NCBI GenBank assembly: GCA_015501605.1
Contig: JADNRZ010000002.1
Span: forward strand, 2,294,001 to 2,358,000
Origin: Panaeolus papilionaceus
Taxonomy: Eukaryota > Basidiomycota > Agaricomycetes > Agaricales
Length of the DNA stretch: 64,000 nucleotides
Reading direction: 5' to 3'
The position numbers were made by a program, and so were the translations under genes. Of the stretch, positions 38,701 through 50,274 are shown piece after piece. The notes beneath the pieces were generated by a model. The model made no database searches, was not told where the DNA came from, and worked only from the letters and a program-made list of their open reading frames with translations. Every line of letters begins with the position of its first letter. Position 1 is the stretch's first letter.

Positions 38701-41700
38701 TGGTTGAATATTCTGCTGATTTTGGACACAAGATGGCTCTCGCCCAGTCCAGTCAATTGCAGCATGTGGATTGCCTTGGTGGTAAGTTGGATTTCTTCAA
38801 TGTTCTGCATCTGAAACGAACTGCCCCCATTAGGATGCAGAAGTTTCCGCCCTTTTGGGAACACCCAATGCTTTCAAACTATATGATTCAGCCGTCAAGC
38901 TGGCAGTGAACAACGACTGGGTTCCGGAGGAGGCTTGGGCTTTATACTTGGTGAATAAAAACAACCATGTTCCACTCCTTGACTAACTGACGACATTGCA
39001 GCAAGGATCACATTTCATACGATGTGGCGTAGAAGGGCTTGGTTCAGAGCTTCAACGACGAGGAATAGCCCGACACTCTCACTGGGGAGCACAAGGCGTC
39101 GTGTAGGTGTTTTCCTTTCGCGGTAAATGTCACTGTTATTCACCCGATTCTTCATAGGCAACACCTGACGCTCTCTTCTGGAATGCGAGTGCGCTTACCG
39201 TTAAAACGAGCCATATTCTCGTCCGATGCTGCGGTACAAACAGATAACATCGCTAATTCGTTTTCATCTTCAAACATTGCGTCAGATGCAAGACATCATG
39301 ACCAAGTTGATCAAGAATCATCATTAAGTGCTTCGGACTTGGCTTCGATTCTCAAATGGAGTCAAGAAATTTCCAGCGATATCATCCTGTCTTCTGGTCA
39401 GTCTATTGTGTTTTATACCTAGTATTAAAGCTGATATTTCTATAGCTCTACAACGGTTGACCGAAATAGCCACTGGTAAGTTGGGTGACATACGAATATG
39501 TTACATCGTCTAACATATTTTCTAGGGGCGTCTGGCTCGCGTAATACATGTGGTGAGGACACTCGAGCTATCTGGGGATGTCTATCTTCCTTAACATTTT
39601 TTAGTTGTCATTGCGCGTGAAGCCGGAGATTATGCCGTGGCTACCAGCATGTTGCCTCCACAGCCATGTCAAGTTCACGAGTAAGCAGATTTGTATGTTA
39701 TGACATTCATGGCACATCGTTCTGAGACATATCTAGAAACCCAAAACCCATCAGGAACATAGCTGACCCGCTTCAGAAAGCTATTATACAGCACAGTCAG
39801 TGGGAAGATGTTGCTGCGAAGACGTAACTGACTATAGCTGGTTTTAGCTCTCAACTCGAAAGAACAGGTATACTACGACGATGCTTCACTAGACCCCCGA
39901 TTCTCGTCCGAAGCAGGGCAAAGCCAATACCGTTCTGTCATTTGTCTTCCCATTTTCAGCAACCGAGGACAGACATTTGGCACTGTTTATCTGGCATCCA
40001 GACAACCATTCACTCGCAACACGCTCACAATATTGACGCTTCTCTGTCAGCAAGCTAGCATCAGCATATCTAATGCATTGCTCTTCCGCTCCGTTCAAGC
40101 TGGTACTCGGGAGAATTTGAAGATGATTGCATCACAAAAAGAGGCCTTGGAAGCTGCTGACAAAAGTCGTGAAGACGCCCTCAAAGCCACCAAGGTACTA
40201 GATTTTGAATATCCGTCATGAATACCCTTAATTGCTAAATATCATGCAGATCAAGAGTAACTTTTTGGCTTCTATGAGTCATGAGTTGCGGACACCCTTT
40301 AGGTACGTTGTGTTGAACCTCTTTCATCCTAATGCCTCACACTATTTGTCAGTTCATTTTATGGCCTACTCGACCTTTTGAGTGGAACCGAACTCAACGC
40401 AGGCCAGAGCGAGATTGGTAAAAACATACACACTTGTCTTAGGATACATTGTTATTGACTATCCGATACAGTCCAAACTGCCAAGCAATCTTGCGAGTTG
40501 CTGTTGAAAGTATGTTGTATATCACATTGACGTTTTTCGTTCTGAATTTGTTGTGCAGATAATTGACTCCATCTTGGACTACAGCAAATTAGAAGCATCA
40601 GGTATGTTGATGTAGTACATACACCCTTCGCTTGGTCAACTAACGTCGGTGTAGCCGTTAAATTGGAGCCTAGCGGGTTTCTCGTTGAGGTTGGTACCCC
40701 ATAAATCATGTTGTTGGACACTGCCTAACTCGCTGTCGTTGCTCAGAACATCATTGCAGTAAGGATCTTGGGCAAAGGACGCTCTCGCAGTGCATTGATT
40801 TTTTTTACCAAGGATTGTATGGAGTTACTGTTACCCATGGCAGTAAAAAAGCTGGACCTCTCCTTTAACATCGAAGCCGATGTTCCTCCATGTACGCATA
40901 CTTGTTATTTAAATATTTGGCGACGTACACCTGACATCTCGAGCACAGGGGTATACGCCGACTACGCCCGTATCCGACAAGGTAAATACAGAACTGGCCC
41001 ACACCCCGTCCATTAACCTCATTGACAAAGGATGTTGCAGTGTTGATGAATTTGATTGGGAATGCGGTCAAGTTTACTGCCGCCGGCTCTGTTCGAGTGA
41101 TTTGCTCAGTGGATACGAACATAACTTTACCAATAAATGAAGCCCAGCTCAAATTTGAGATACAGTGCGTTCTTCAATTCAAATGTCGTTCGAAGCTAAC
41201 AGGTTGGTGTAGCGATACTGGTATCGGCTTGTCCCCCAGTGATGTCGAGCTACTATTTGTCCCCTTTCAACAAGCAGACGTGAGTGCGATATTTCAATTG
41301 CCTCGTTGATTGATAGCTTATAGGTATCCATCAGAACTCTTCCACCCGCCGGTTTGGAGGGACAGGGCTGGGTTTGTCGATTTCCCGACAGCTTGTAAAG
41401 CTTATGGGAGGGGCGATTGGTGTTACATCAGTTCCTGATAAGGGGTCAATGTTTTGGTTCACTCTGCCAGTGAAGCTTATCGACACAGAGGAGTCACAGA
41501 AGGTAAGCGACTTCATGCATATATTTCTGAGGAAGTTTTGATCAGCAAGACATAGTATGACCAAGACGTTCATAAACTGTGGTCGTTGTTAACACGACCA
41601 CGTCCTTTGCATATCCTTGTGTGCTCCGCATCAGACGCTACACTGTCTCTTCTGAAGACAATGCTGAGTCCATTTCACGTTCAATTAATGCCGACAGTCG

Positions 41701-42729
41701 ACGCCGTTCATGCTTACCTGAAATCGTATGGGGAAAGTGAACCCCTGGATTTCATTATTCTCGACCATCAATCTGATGCACTGGCCGATGACCTGGCACA
41801 TTACTTGCATGGCTTGTCTGATCAGCAGTTTTCAGAGACCAAAATTCTGCACATGTACACACCAACCACCAGCACATCGGGTTCAGGGATCTTTCCAACC
41901 AGTTCAATTCCTGGAGTGATTAAGATGACGAAGCCACCACGGCAAGTGAGGTTATTGCACACCCTTGCCGAATTGAAGAACCTCCCACATACTGTTTCTA
42001 CATACCACACCTCCGAGGTTAACAAGGCCATACAAGATATCATCAATGCTCAGAGACGACTGCAAGGGAACGTTCTTATTGCTGAAGGTAGGTTGGTCTA
42101 CATGTCCGTCGGCTTATGGTCTCACCCCTCTGCAGACAATCCGATAGCACAAAACCTTCTAATAAAGCAGCTTGAACGCCATCATCTTCATGTTGTCGCA
42201 ACTAGCAACGGAGAAGAGGCCATCGCAGGTGAGCAAGAAGTCCTTGTGTAGTCAACTGCGATTCTAAATTTGCTACACAGCCTGGGAAGCTCATGAACCT
42301 GGGTATTTCAGCGTCGCGCTCTTCGACCACCGTAAGTGCCAACTCCGTTCTTCACAATATATCTCACAGCATTGACGAATGCTTGATAAGACATGCCAAT
42401 ATGTGACGGTGTAGAAGCAGCGAAAAGGCTGCGGGTTTTGGAGAACAAACGCAAAGCACCCGCCATTCTACCTAGTATGTATTATGCCTTGACTGAATCT
42501 GACATAATTGACTTATCTTATCGACAGTCATCGCTCTGAGTGCTGATTGTCAAGAGTCAACCAAACAACTGTGCTTAAGTGCTGGCATGAACGCTTTCTT
42601 CACCAAGCCACTGAAAAAAGGTAAGCGGACTTTGTTATTGTAATAGGAACCCATTGATTCAATGCTATGACAGGCGATCTCATGCAACTTCTTTCGATGT
42701 TTGGCTCACCAATAGCGGGCGCTGCTTGA
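32780..42729 (+). CDS. Hybrid sensor histidine kinase, group X (Chk1/Mak2/Mak3 type), 5' end uncertain
   Basis: Very large signalling protein, roughly 2,200-2,400 residues over several dozen exons. Order of domains: protein-kinase-like module (ends [29 protein letters not shown]), an AAA-type ATPase (Walker A GPPGIGKSS split by an intron near 34668-34725; Walker B-like [12 protein letters not shown]), a long helical region, GAF ([11 protein letters not shown] to [12 protein letters not shown]), HisKA with phospho-His in [12 protein letters not shown], HATPase ([30 protein letters not shown]), and a receiver (LIAEDN, phospho-Asp in LFDHHMP, FTKPLKK). This is the group X layout of oxidative-stress sensors. 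Phosphorelay residues are all present. The N-terminal kinase module looks inactive. The start is unresolved because the first about 150 bp show two changes of frame. Confidence 0.88.
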
Positions 42730-42890
42730 TTTTTATTTTGTATCTTGGGGTTTGCTGTGATCTATCTTATTTATAGGGTTTCGATCCTTGGTACTGTACA
42801 TACATAGCATCACTGAACAAAACTTACGACATTGCCACGTATTAGAGGATATTCTACAATATTACATTTATCAAACCAATGCGTGCCTTC

Positions 42891-43092
42891 TCAACGATGA
42901 GAGTATGGAGGAGGAGGAGGAGGGAAATTCATTTGGTTGTACTGAGCTTGTGCCTGAGCCTGTGCTGCCTGTTGTGCTTGCGCTTGCGCCAACGCATGGG
43001 CCCTTGACTGATTGTGGGCAGCCATGGGGTCCAAGGCAGCTTGCTGGGGCATTTGACCATAGACCTGAGGTACTGAAGGACGTGGATAGAGC

Positions 43093-43133
<41 letters not shown>

Positions 43134-44489
43134 TTGCTGCTGTTGTTGTTGCTGGACTTGTTGCTGTTGGAATTGCTGCTGGTATTGTTGTTGCGCTTGA
43201 ACACTGTGTGGGTGTGGGTAATTAAACGAAGGTGGCGGCATGGAACCTGGGGACGTGTTTAGACCGAATGGAGTAGTAGCAACGGCGGCTGTAAAGTAAG
43301 GGTGCATGAGAGCCTCAGCAGCGGAGATGCGCTCAGCGGGATCGAATTTTAATAAGCGCTCCAACAGATCAATGGCTACATCAATCAGGAACCTTGACTA
43401 AACTAGCAGCTTTTACGGGCCATACCTTGGGGTGAAGCCTTGGGCAAAACTTGTTGGAAGGGCATTTTCGCGTATCTAGGGTATTGTTTGATCTGTAGCT
43501 CAGGCTAAATATTTGACTATCAGAGGGTGGTGACACGGGTGAAGGCTGGACCGGCCTACCGTTTCTTTACATATCTTTTGGAATTGTGCCTCGGAAGGAG
43601 TTCCAATTACCCTCATAATGTGCAGAAGCTGGTCCTGGTTATCTCTTCCTCTAAAAAGCGGCGATCCAGAGATCATTTCAGCAAAGATGCAACCACAGGA
43701 CCACACATCGATAGATGTGCTGTAAGTCCGCGAGCCAAGAAGTACATCGGGGGCGCGGTACCACAGGGTAACGACCTAGATTAAATATCAGCTAATCAAC
43801 TGGGCGGCAATGGGAAAAGTTGCCCACTTCGTTTGAAAATGTATTCACTGGCACACCGAATGCCCTGGCAAGACCAAAATCACCGAGCTTGAGTTCTCCT
43901 TTCCTGTTTATGAGAAGATTCTGGGGTTTGAGGTCTCGATGCAGAACTTGATTTTCATGACAAAATGCGGTTCCTTTGAGGAGTTGATACATGAAGCTTC
44001 GAACGGTGCTGGGATCGAGTGCACCACGTTCACCGTGTTGGTCCATGTATTTCTTGAGATCTTGTTCGCAATATTCGAAAATAAGAACCAGCTTAGTTTC
44101 GGTATGAATGACGTCGTGTAATCTGACGATGTTGACATGCTTGAGTTCCTTCATGAGAGAGATCTCCCGGATCGCTGTTGATGGGGTTCCCTCTTCGGCA
44201 TCGAGGTGGATTTCCTTCAAGGCCACAATCTCGTTTGTTGTGCGCGATCGACCCTAAATTAAGTTTCGATTATAACTCTGAGTATGATACAGTATAATAT
44301 TTATTACCTTGTACACTGTAGCATATGTACCTTCACCTGTTGTGCAGGTTAGATGATGATTCGTTGGAATACGCCAAATGACCTCGGCAAGATAGATTTC
44401 AAGTCCTTACCTAACTTTTCTAACTAAAGGGACAATATTAAGCGATATTGAGGATTAAAAGGAATATAAATTACCTGGATATAATTCAT
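42891..44489 (-). CDS. PHO85: Cyclin-dependent kinase, PHO85/CDK5 type, with poly-Q tail
   Basis: Ser/Thr kinase of nutrient/phosphate signalling and cell-cycle control. The start MNYIQ at 44489 is followed by short exons giving [18 protein letters not shown] (Gly loop), VALKEIHLD (catalytic Lys), the cyclin-binding helix [33 protein letters not shown], the T-loop [20 protein letters not shown], and the closing [20 protein letters not shown]. These match Pho85. Beyond the kinase core an extension of over 110 residues is rich in Pro and Gln with a 21-Gln run and an Ala/Gln repeat, ending [10 protein letters not shown]. Yeast Pho85 lacks this tail. Divergent from UTP5 (197 bp). Confidence 0.94.
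43092..43154 (-). repeat. Interrupted CAG/CAA repeat encoding 21 Gln
   Basis: 21 consecutive CAG/CAA codons on the minus strand in the PHO85 tail, with further shorter Q runs on the N-terminal side of it (43155-43200). The mixture of CAG and CAA suggests selection for glutamine rather than pure slippage. Confidence 0.9.
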
Positions 44490-44686
44490 GGTATAAGTGA
44501 AGGGGAATCAAGTTGAGTGTTGTGGAAAAAGGCAGTGAAATGACTCGGGTACTGTCAGCTACTTAATCAGGTAAGTCCTTAAATAAGAGTTAAGATTAGA
44601 TCAAGGTGTTGTAGGGATAGACACGTGACTGTAGTGGCCATTATTTTTTTCTCATTTCTGTTTTCTTTGATTGATTGTAATACTTC
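44490..44686. promoter_or_regulatory. Divergent promoter, PHO85 / UTP5
   Basis: 197 bp between the start codons of two head-to-head genes. It contains a GACACGTGACT stretch at about 44620-44630, i.e. a CACGTG E-box of the kind bound by Pho4/Cbf1-type bHLH factors. Function is inferred only. Confidence 0.5.
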
Positions 44687-47101
44687 ATGTCGTCCACAAA
44701 GAAAACGAATAATGCTAAAGCAAAAGCAACTAAAAGCAGGCCAGAGTCAACAACAGCTCTAGCACAACCTTCTTCTTCACAATTAAATTCTTTATTCTCT
44801 GCTTTTGCTCCAGATGCTTCTCACTTCGCTGTAGCAACTCTCGCCGTTGACAAGCATCGTCTACGGGTTTACAATACTTCTACCGGAGTAGCAGTTGCAG
44901 AGTGCACAATAGAGACAGGTCAAATTACCAGTTTGACATGGGGTTCTCTTAGTTTGTCAAAACCAGCACTTCAACAAGATGGCTCATCTCCAAGCAAACG
45001 GAAGAAGAAGAAAGTGGACAACTCTGTTTCTGTTGCAGAGTCACTGGACGAAGTCGTTCTCCTTGGTCTTTCGAACGGCAGCATTCTTGTCTTCTCCCCC
45101 TCGCACTCCAAAGTGCTCAGAAGATTGTCACATCCATCAAACACTTCCGCCATCATCTCGATAACACTCGAAGCCTCGAAGCCGACCCTCGTCTGGAGTA
45201 GCACGGCCGACTCTTCCGTTCAGATATGGGACATGGGTAAAGATACCCTCGCAGATAGTTGGAAGAACGAAAATCGCATCCCATACACAACCATATCTGT
45301 TCGACCCTCAGTCACGGCCGATAAATGCCTTTTTGTGGCTGCCCACCACGAAATTCGTCTACTGCTGGTGTCCACAACTACAGACGCTGTTGCAAAACCA
45401 GACCAAGGCTCTTCCTTCACCGGCCATGCATCCTCAGTGAAATCTATTCAATGGTCTTCACCTTCTAAATTCTTGTCCAGTGCTGAAGCGGACCGGTTCG
45501 TCTATCTTTGGGATGTTGATAGCGTTACAACAAGCTCAAGGCCTTCTGCATCTATATCACTAGATGCTGATGTTCGAAAAATTCATTGCTCGGAAGCAAG
45601 CTCTGAAAAACCCGTCTTGGCTGCGCTATCCGGCTCTGGCAAGATTTCTCTTATCCCAATACCCAATACACTGCCTAAAACTGTCGACTCTCGCCAGAAT
45701 ACATCCACCACACCAACATTGCTCCCTCGTGCCACTATTTCCGAATCCCATAAAACCAGCTCGACTGAGGCACCAATCCTCGACTTCATTCTTGCTAAAG
45801 ATCAGGAATCCCTCACAATTGCTCGCTGGGTGAAAGGTGTGCGTCCAGTGTTCGAGTCGATTGTGAGTTGTTGATGGTCTCCGAGTAAAGATTGTTCTCT
45901 GATGAATTGACATTATAGAGATATAAAGACGAAACTGGTGATTTCATTCGCAGCATCATACTCGAAGAAATTTCAACCGGTGTCACCCATAACGAGTCGC
46001 AGGTACAGTTGAGATATAACCGGCCTCGGATTATGATCATTGACACAAATCCACAGTTACCTGTCAACAAACGTTACATAGAACCGGCATCAGTGGGGGT
46101 CACATCTGGTATTGATATCGACCAAGAAGACATTGATGAATTTTCCGTGGCACAACGAGATGTCGATGGGGCGCTGCAAGTCGATCTCGCGCAACTATCA
46201 CTCGGTCAACGTCTTGCTGCTCTGACTCCCGGTGGTCCTGGACCCTCAAACAGTGATGACGAAGAAGATGGCGCAGAGGCTCAGCCTCGCAAACGTACCC
46301 AAAACAAGGAAGCTGTTGTTCCAGCAAGCTCGCTAACGCGAACGCTGATTCAAGCGCTACATTCTTCCGATGCCCGTTTATTGGAAACGTGTTTAACGCA
46401 TTCGGACCCAACTCTTATCCGCAACACTGTGAAGAGATTGCCCCCTCAGTTGGCTATCCCTCTCATCATGACATGCGTTGACAGATTAAGTCGAGGTGGG
46501 CGCGGAGCAAACATGAAGGGTGGTGGTGCTGCGTCAAGTTCCCAAAGAGGCTCCGGTCTAGTTACCTGGATCACGACAGTGCTCACCATTCACACTGGTC
46601 ATCTTATGACTGTAAGCTTCCCTGAATATTTTCCTGGCTATAATATTCAAATTGCTCTGCTAGATTCCGGATCTGGTCGCCAGATTGTCCGCGCTACATT
46701 CTACACTTACGGATAGACTCGGGTTGCATCAAAGTTTACTGTCTTTGAGTGGACGGCTTGACATGGTACTGTCACAAATTGACTTGAGGGCATCATCATC
46801 AGCTGGTCAAGGTCAACCGAGTCAGCGACAAAGCAAAAAGAAGAATAGCACGACGACTGTAAAACGATATACCGAGGGAGATTCCGAGTCTGAGGATGAG
46901 GGGATGGACGTTGATGTTGAAGTTGAAGTTGACAATGGTGATGATGAGGGCAGCGTTGAAGACATTGAACTCGGTGGTGATAGCGAGAGCGATGAAGAAG
47001 ATAGTGGAAGTGATGAAGTTGTAGAAGGAGAGTCTGACGAAGAAGGTTTTATAGATGATGAAGCGGAAGAGGCGGACTCTGATGAAGAAGAAAGTGACTA
47101 G
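44687..47101 (+). CDS. UTP5: U3 snoRNP (t-UTP) subunit UTP5/WDR43
   Basis: WD40 protein of the small-subunit processome, acting in rDNA transcription and early 18S pre-rRNA processing. Basic N-terminus, then a WD-repeat beta-propeller (repeats visible as HFAVATLAVDKHRLRVYNT, VVLLGLSNGSILVFS, TADSSVQIWDMG, GHASSVKSIQWSS...DRFVYLWDVD). After a short intron at about 45863-45918 follow RYKDETGDFIRSII and a linker. The C-terminal Utp12 domain spans SLTRTLIQALHSSDARLLETCL, VKRLPPQLAIPLI, TWITTVLTIHTGHLM, and after an intron IPDLVARLSALHSTLTDRLGLH. It ends in a long Asp/Glu/Ser tail typical of nucleolar proteins. Four exons; stop TAG at 47101. Confidence 0.92.
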
Positions 47102-47372
47102 AGCTTGGTGATGTTATTTTTATTATTAGCCCCTATCTTTGCATTTTTGAAAAAATAAATAACTTATAAGATTAGATAATACGAAATTATTATCTTGTCA
47201 CCTGATTGGAATATAGTGTTATTTCTTACATAAATGTCACACGGTGGTTGGGGCCCATTCAGCTGAGCTTGTGTTTAATTCAGGCATTGCAGGTTGAGCA
47301 ACTCCAGGTCGCAGCCATTCCTTTTTCTTACTTTCCCCTCACCCGTTCTACAACTCTGTAAGCTCAGTTATC

Positions 47373-49771
47373 ATGGGAAACGTTACCAGCTGCTGCGAAT
47401 CGTGTTGTACGCTTGTTTTTATTATAAATTTTCTGCTGCAAGTTCACCTACATCTTAGTTTCAGGGCGCAGGTCGCAATCATACGAGCCATTGTTGCTGG
47501 AAAACGAGCGGGAGGCAGTCGCAGAACTCTTACAATATCTAGAGAGTATGAATTATTTCTTATCGTTTTCACTGCTATCTCACCTGTCTTACCTTTGTGA
47601 ATGGCAGATCGAACGACCACCAACTTTTTCACCGGAGACCCTCTATCTGCTCTCACAACACTATCCTTCTCAGATAACGTTGATCTTCAAAGGAGTGCAG
47701 CACTCGCTTTTGCAGAAATAACCGAGAAGGAGGTCCGTCCGGTTGGTCGAGACACCTTGGACCCCATTCTCTTTCTCCTCAGTAGTCACGACACGGAAGT
47801 ACAGCGGGCAGCAAGTGCGGCGTTGGGCAATTTGGCAGTTAATAGTAAGAATCTGTCTAACATAATATCAACCCTGTAACCTCACACTTACACCCTATCA
47901 GCGGATAACAAACTTCTCATTGTGAAGTTGGGTGGTCTGGAACCATTAATACGTCAAATGCTCAGCCCGAACGTGGAAGTACAGTGCAACGCTGTTGGTT
48001 GTGTTACAAACCTTGCTACTCATGGTGTGTTCCTTTTTTGCTTAGCCGAGTTGTGTTCCCTCCTAACCTCTAGTCATGAATAGACGACAACAAGACTAGA
48101 ATTGCCAAATCGGGGGCGCTGGTGCCACTGACTCGTCTTGCTCGTTCTAAGGATATGCGGGTTCAGCGCAACGCGACCGGTGCTCTTCTGAACATGACCC
48201 ATTCAGGTTGGGAAATGCTACTTGTCACGAAAGGACATTGCTGATAGTCACTTAGATGAAAATCGCCAACAACTCGTCAGCGCAGGCGCTATTCCTGTAC
48301 TTGTTACCCTGCTAAATTCCCCCGATACCGATGTTCAATACTATTGCACAACAGCATTGAGCAATATCGCTGTGGATGGTATGCATTTTTGATGCAATGA
48401 CTATTCTCTGTTTTGACCCGACGCCTTTCAGGTGCCAACCGCAAGAAGCTCGCGCAAAGCGAACCAAAGCTCGTGACGAGTCTGGTGAATTTAATGGATA
48501 GTCCGAGCTTAAAGGTTCAGTGCCAAGCTGCTTTAGCTTTAAGGAACCTTGCCAGTGATGGTACTGCACTAGCTTTTTTCTGTTATTTAATGCGCTAACA
48601 AGTGGTTCTTAGAGAAATACCAGCTGGAGATCGTCAAGGCGGATGGATTACAGTCCTTGCTCCGCCTCCTTCAGTCAACATACCTACCACTCATCCTTTC
48701 TTCTGCAGCATGCGTTCGCAATGTCTCTATCCATCCTCAGAACGAATCGCCCATAATTGAGTCCGGTTTCTTGCAACCCTTAATCAATCTTCTGTCCTTT
48801 AAAGATAACGAAGAGGTTCAATGTCACGCCATCTCAACCTTGCGTAATCTTGCCGCGAGTTCGGAGAAGAACAAGAAGGCTATTGTCAAAGCAGGCGCAG
48901 TGCAATCCATTAAAGAACTCGTTTTGGAGGTCCCTCTCAACGTTCAGAGCGAAATGACGGCGTGCGTTGCGGTTTTAGCACTGAGCGGTGCGTTTCAGTC
49001 ATTGAATATATCAAGGAATACTTCCAACTCACTTTTGATTAGACGAACTAAAGGGTCAATTACTTGAGATGGGTATTTGTGAAGTTCTCATCCCCTTGAC
49101 GGATTCGCCTAGCTCGGAGGTTCAGGGTAACAGTGCTGCTGCTCTCGGAAATCTGTCATCCAAAGGTAGGATTCAAATTGCATACCGGAGAAATGCAACG
49201 ACTTAGGCATTCAATAGACGGCCGAGCACCCACCGATGACTATTCTGCCTTCAATGACGTTTGGGAGAAGCCAGACGGAGGAATGCACAAATATCTCTAT
49301 CGTTTCCTCACAAGTCCGGATGCCACATTCCAACACATTGCCGTTTGGACTATTGTGCAGCTTTTGGAATCTGGCGGTGAGTTGTAACTGGCACCTTTGT
49401 TCGATTGCTTGCGCTCATTGTTACTCTCAGATCCTCAACTCATCAGCAATATCCGTGGCTCTACTCTACTCTTACCCAATATCAGGAATCTCGCGGCATC
49501 AAGAACACCATCGGCATCATCTGTTGGTACACCCCGATCCCAGCATTCCCAGCATTCATACCAGGACACCGAAGCAAACGAGGGACAGGGTGAAATTCAG
49601 TTGTTGTCTCGTAGGATTTTAGAGATAGTCGAGATTGAGGCCGATGGACTTGTGTCTTCAAGCATTCCAGGTTCTCATGCGCAACCTGGATCATCTCTGG
49701 GATCAAGTCGCGATCATGAAGAACTTCGCCGAAGCGTACGAGAGGCATTCGCCCCTGGCTCACACCGATAA
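47373..49771 (+). CDS. VAC8: Armadillo-repeat vacuolar protein VAC8
   Basis: Vacuolar-membrane scaffold for inheritance, nucleus-vacuole junctions and Cvt/autophagy. The N-terminus [11 protein letters not shown] has Gly2 for myristoylation and Cys7/Cys8/Cys11 for palmitoylation, i.e. the Vac8 SH4-type anchor. About eleven ARM repeats follow, one or two per exon, with recurrent NPDVEVQ-like and ALGNLAVN motifs ([65 protein letters not shown]), and a C-terminal segment [18 protein letters not shown]. The disordered Ser-rich tail after about residue 550 is longer than in yeast. Introns are 50-70 bp. The start is fixed by the acylation motif. Confidence 0.95.
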
Positions 49772-50274
49772 AGTCGTTGATGATAATGACGATGCACCCT
49801 TTATGACATTATGGACTCTCTTTTTTTGTTCTTGTTCCCAGCTTCAACTTGTAGTTTCGATTTACCAGCCATGATTTTGTGTTCCAACTCATTTCTGAGA
49901 CTCAATATTGATTTAGAATATTTTATTGCCTTCAATCTTTGTTCTTGATATCAATTTTCTTTTTTTATCAATTGTTTTTTTCTTTCTCTTTTATTTCCAT
50001 TCTTTTATTTTGTTTTTTTTTTCTTTTCAAATTGGATAACACGAGTGTAGTTAATGGAAAGAGATTGTTGTGTGAATAAACCCATTTAGCGCAAAGTATA
50101 AATATAGACATGCATCTGCCTCAAGGCTCGTTCATTGTTGGTACAAATATAACAACTACCAAAAGCTTTCTTTGTTTCTTACGACTTTCATTCTTTTTGG
50201 TTTGGGCGGTGCCCCCTTGAATTTTTTTACGTCTCTTCGGGTTCCCTCCATCTCTTGTCTTCAAACACGCTATC
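49772..50274. other. VAC8 3' region and GH16 promoter, with long T-rich tract
   Basis: 503 bp. 49940-50030 is extremely T/C-rich on the + strand, probably in the VAC8 3' UTR. A TATAAATATA-like element at about 50098-50106 lies some 170 bp ahead of the GH16 start. No gene is seen. Confidence 0.5.

Noticed and set aside
41310..41370. Apparent loss of the G2 box in the histidine kinase ATPase domain
   Set aside because: An acceptor at ATCAG rather than ATAG gives [17 protein letters not shown], a normal G2 box.
42788..43225. Plus-strand ORF with long Ala/Val runs over the PHO85 tail
   Set aside because: It is the antisense shadow of the CAG/CAA repeat; the minus strand encodes a clear CDK continuing into the repeat.
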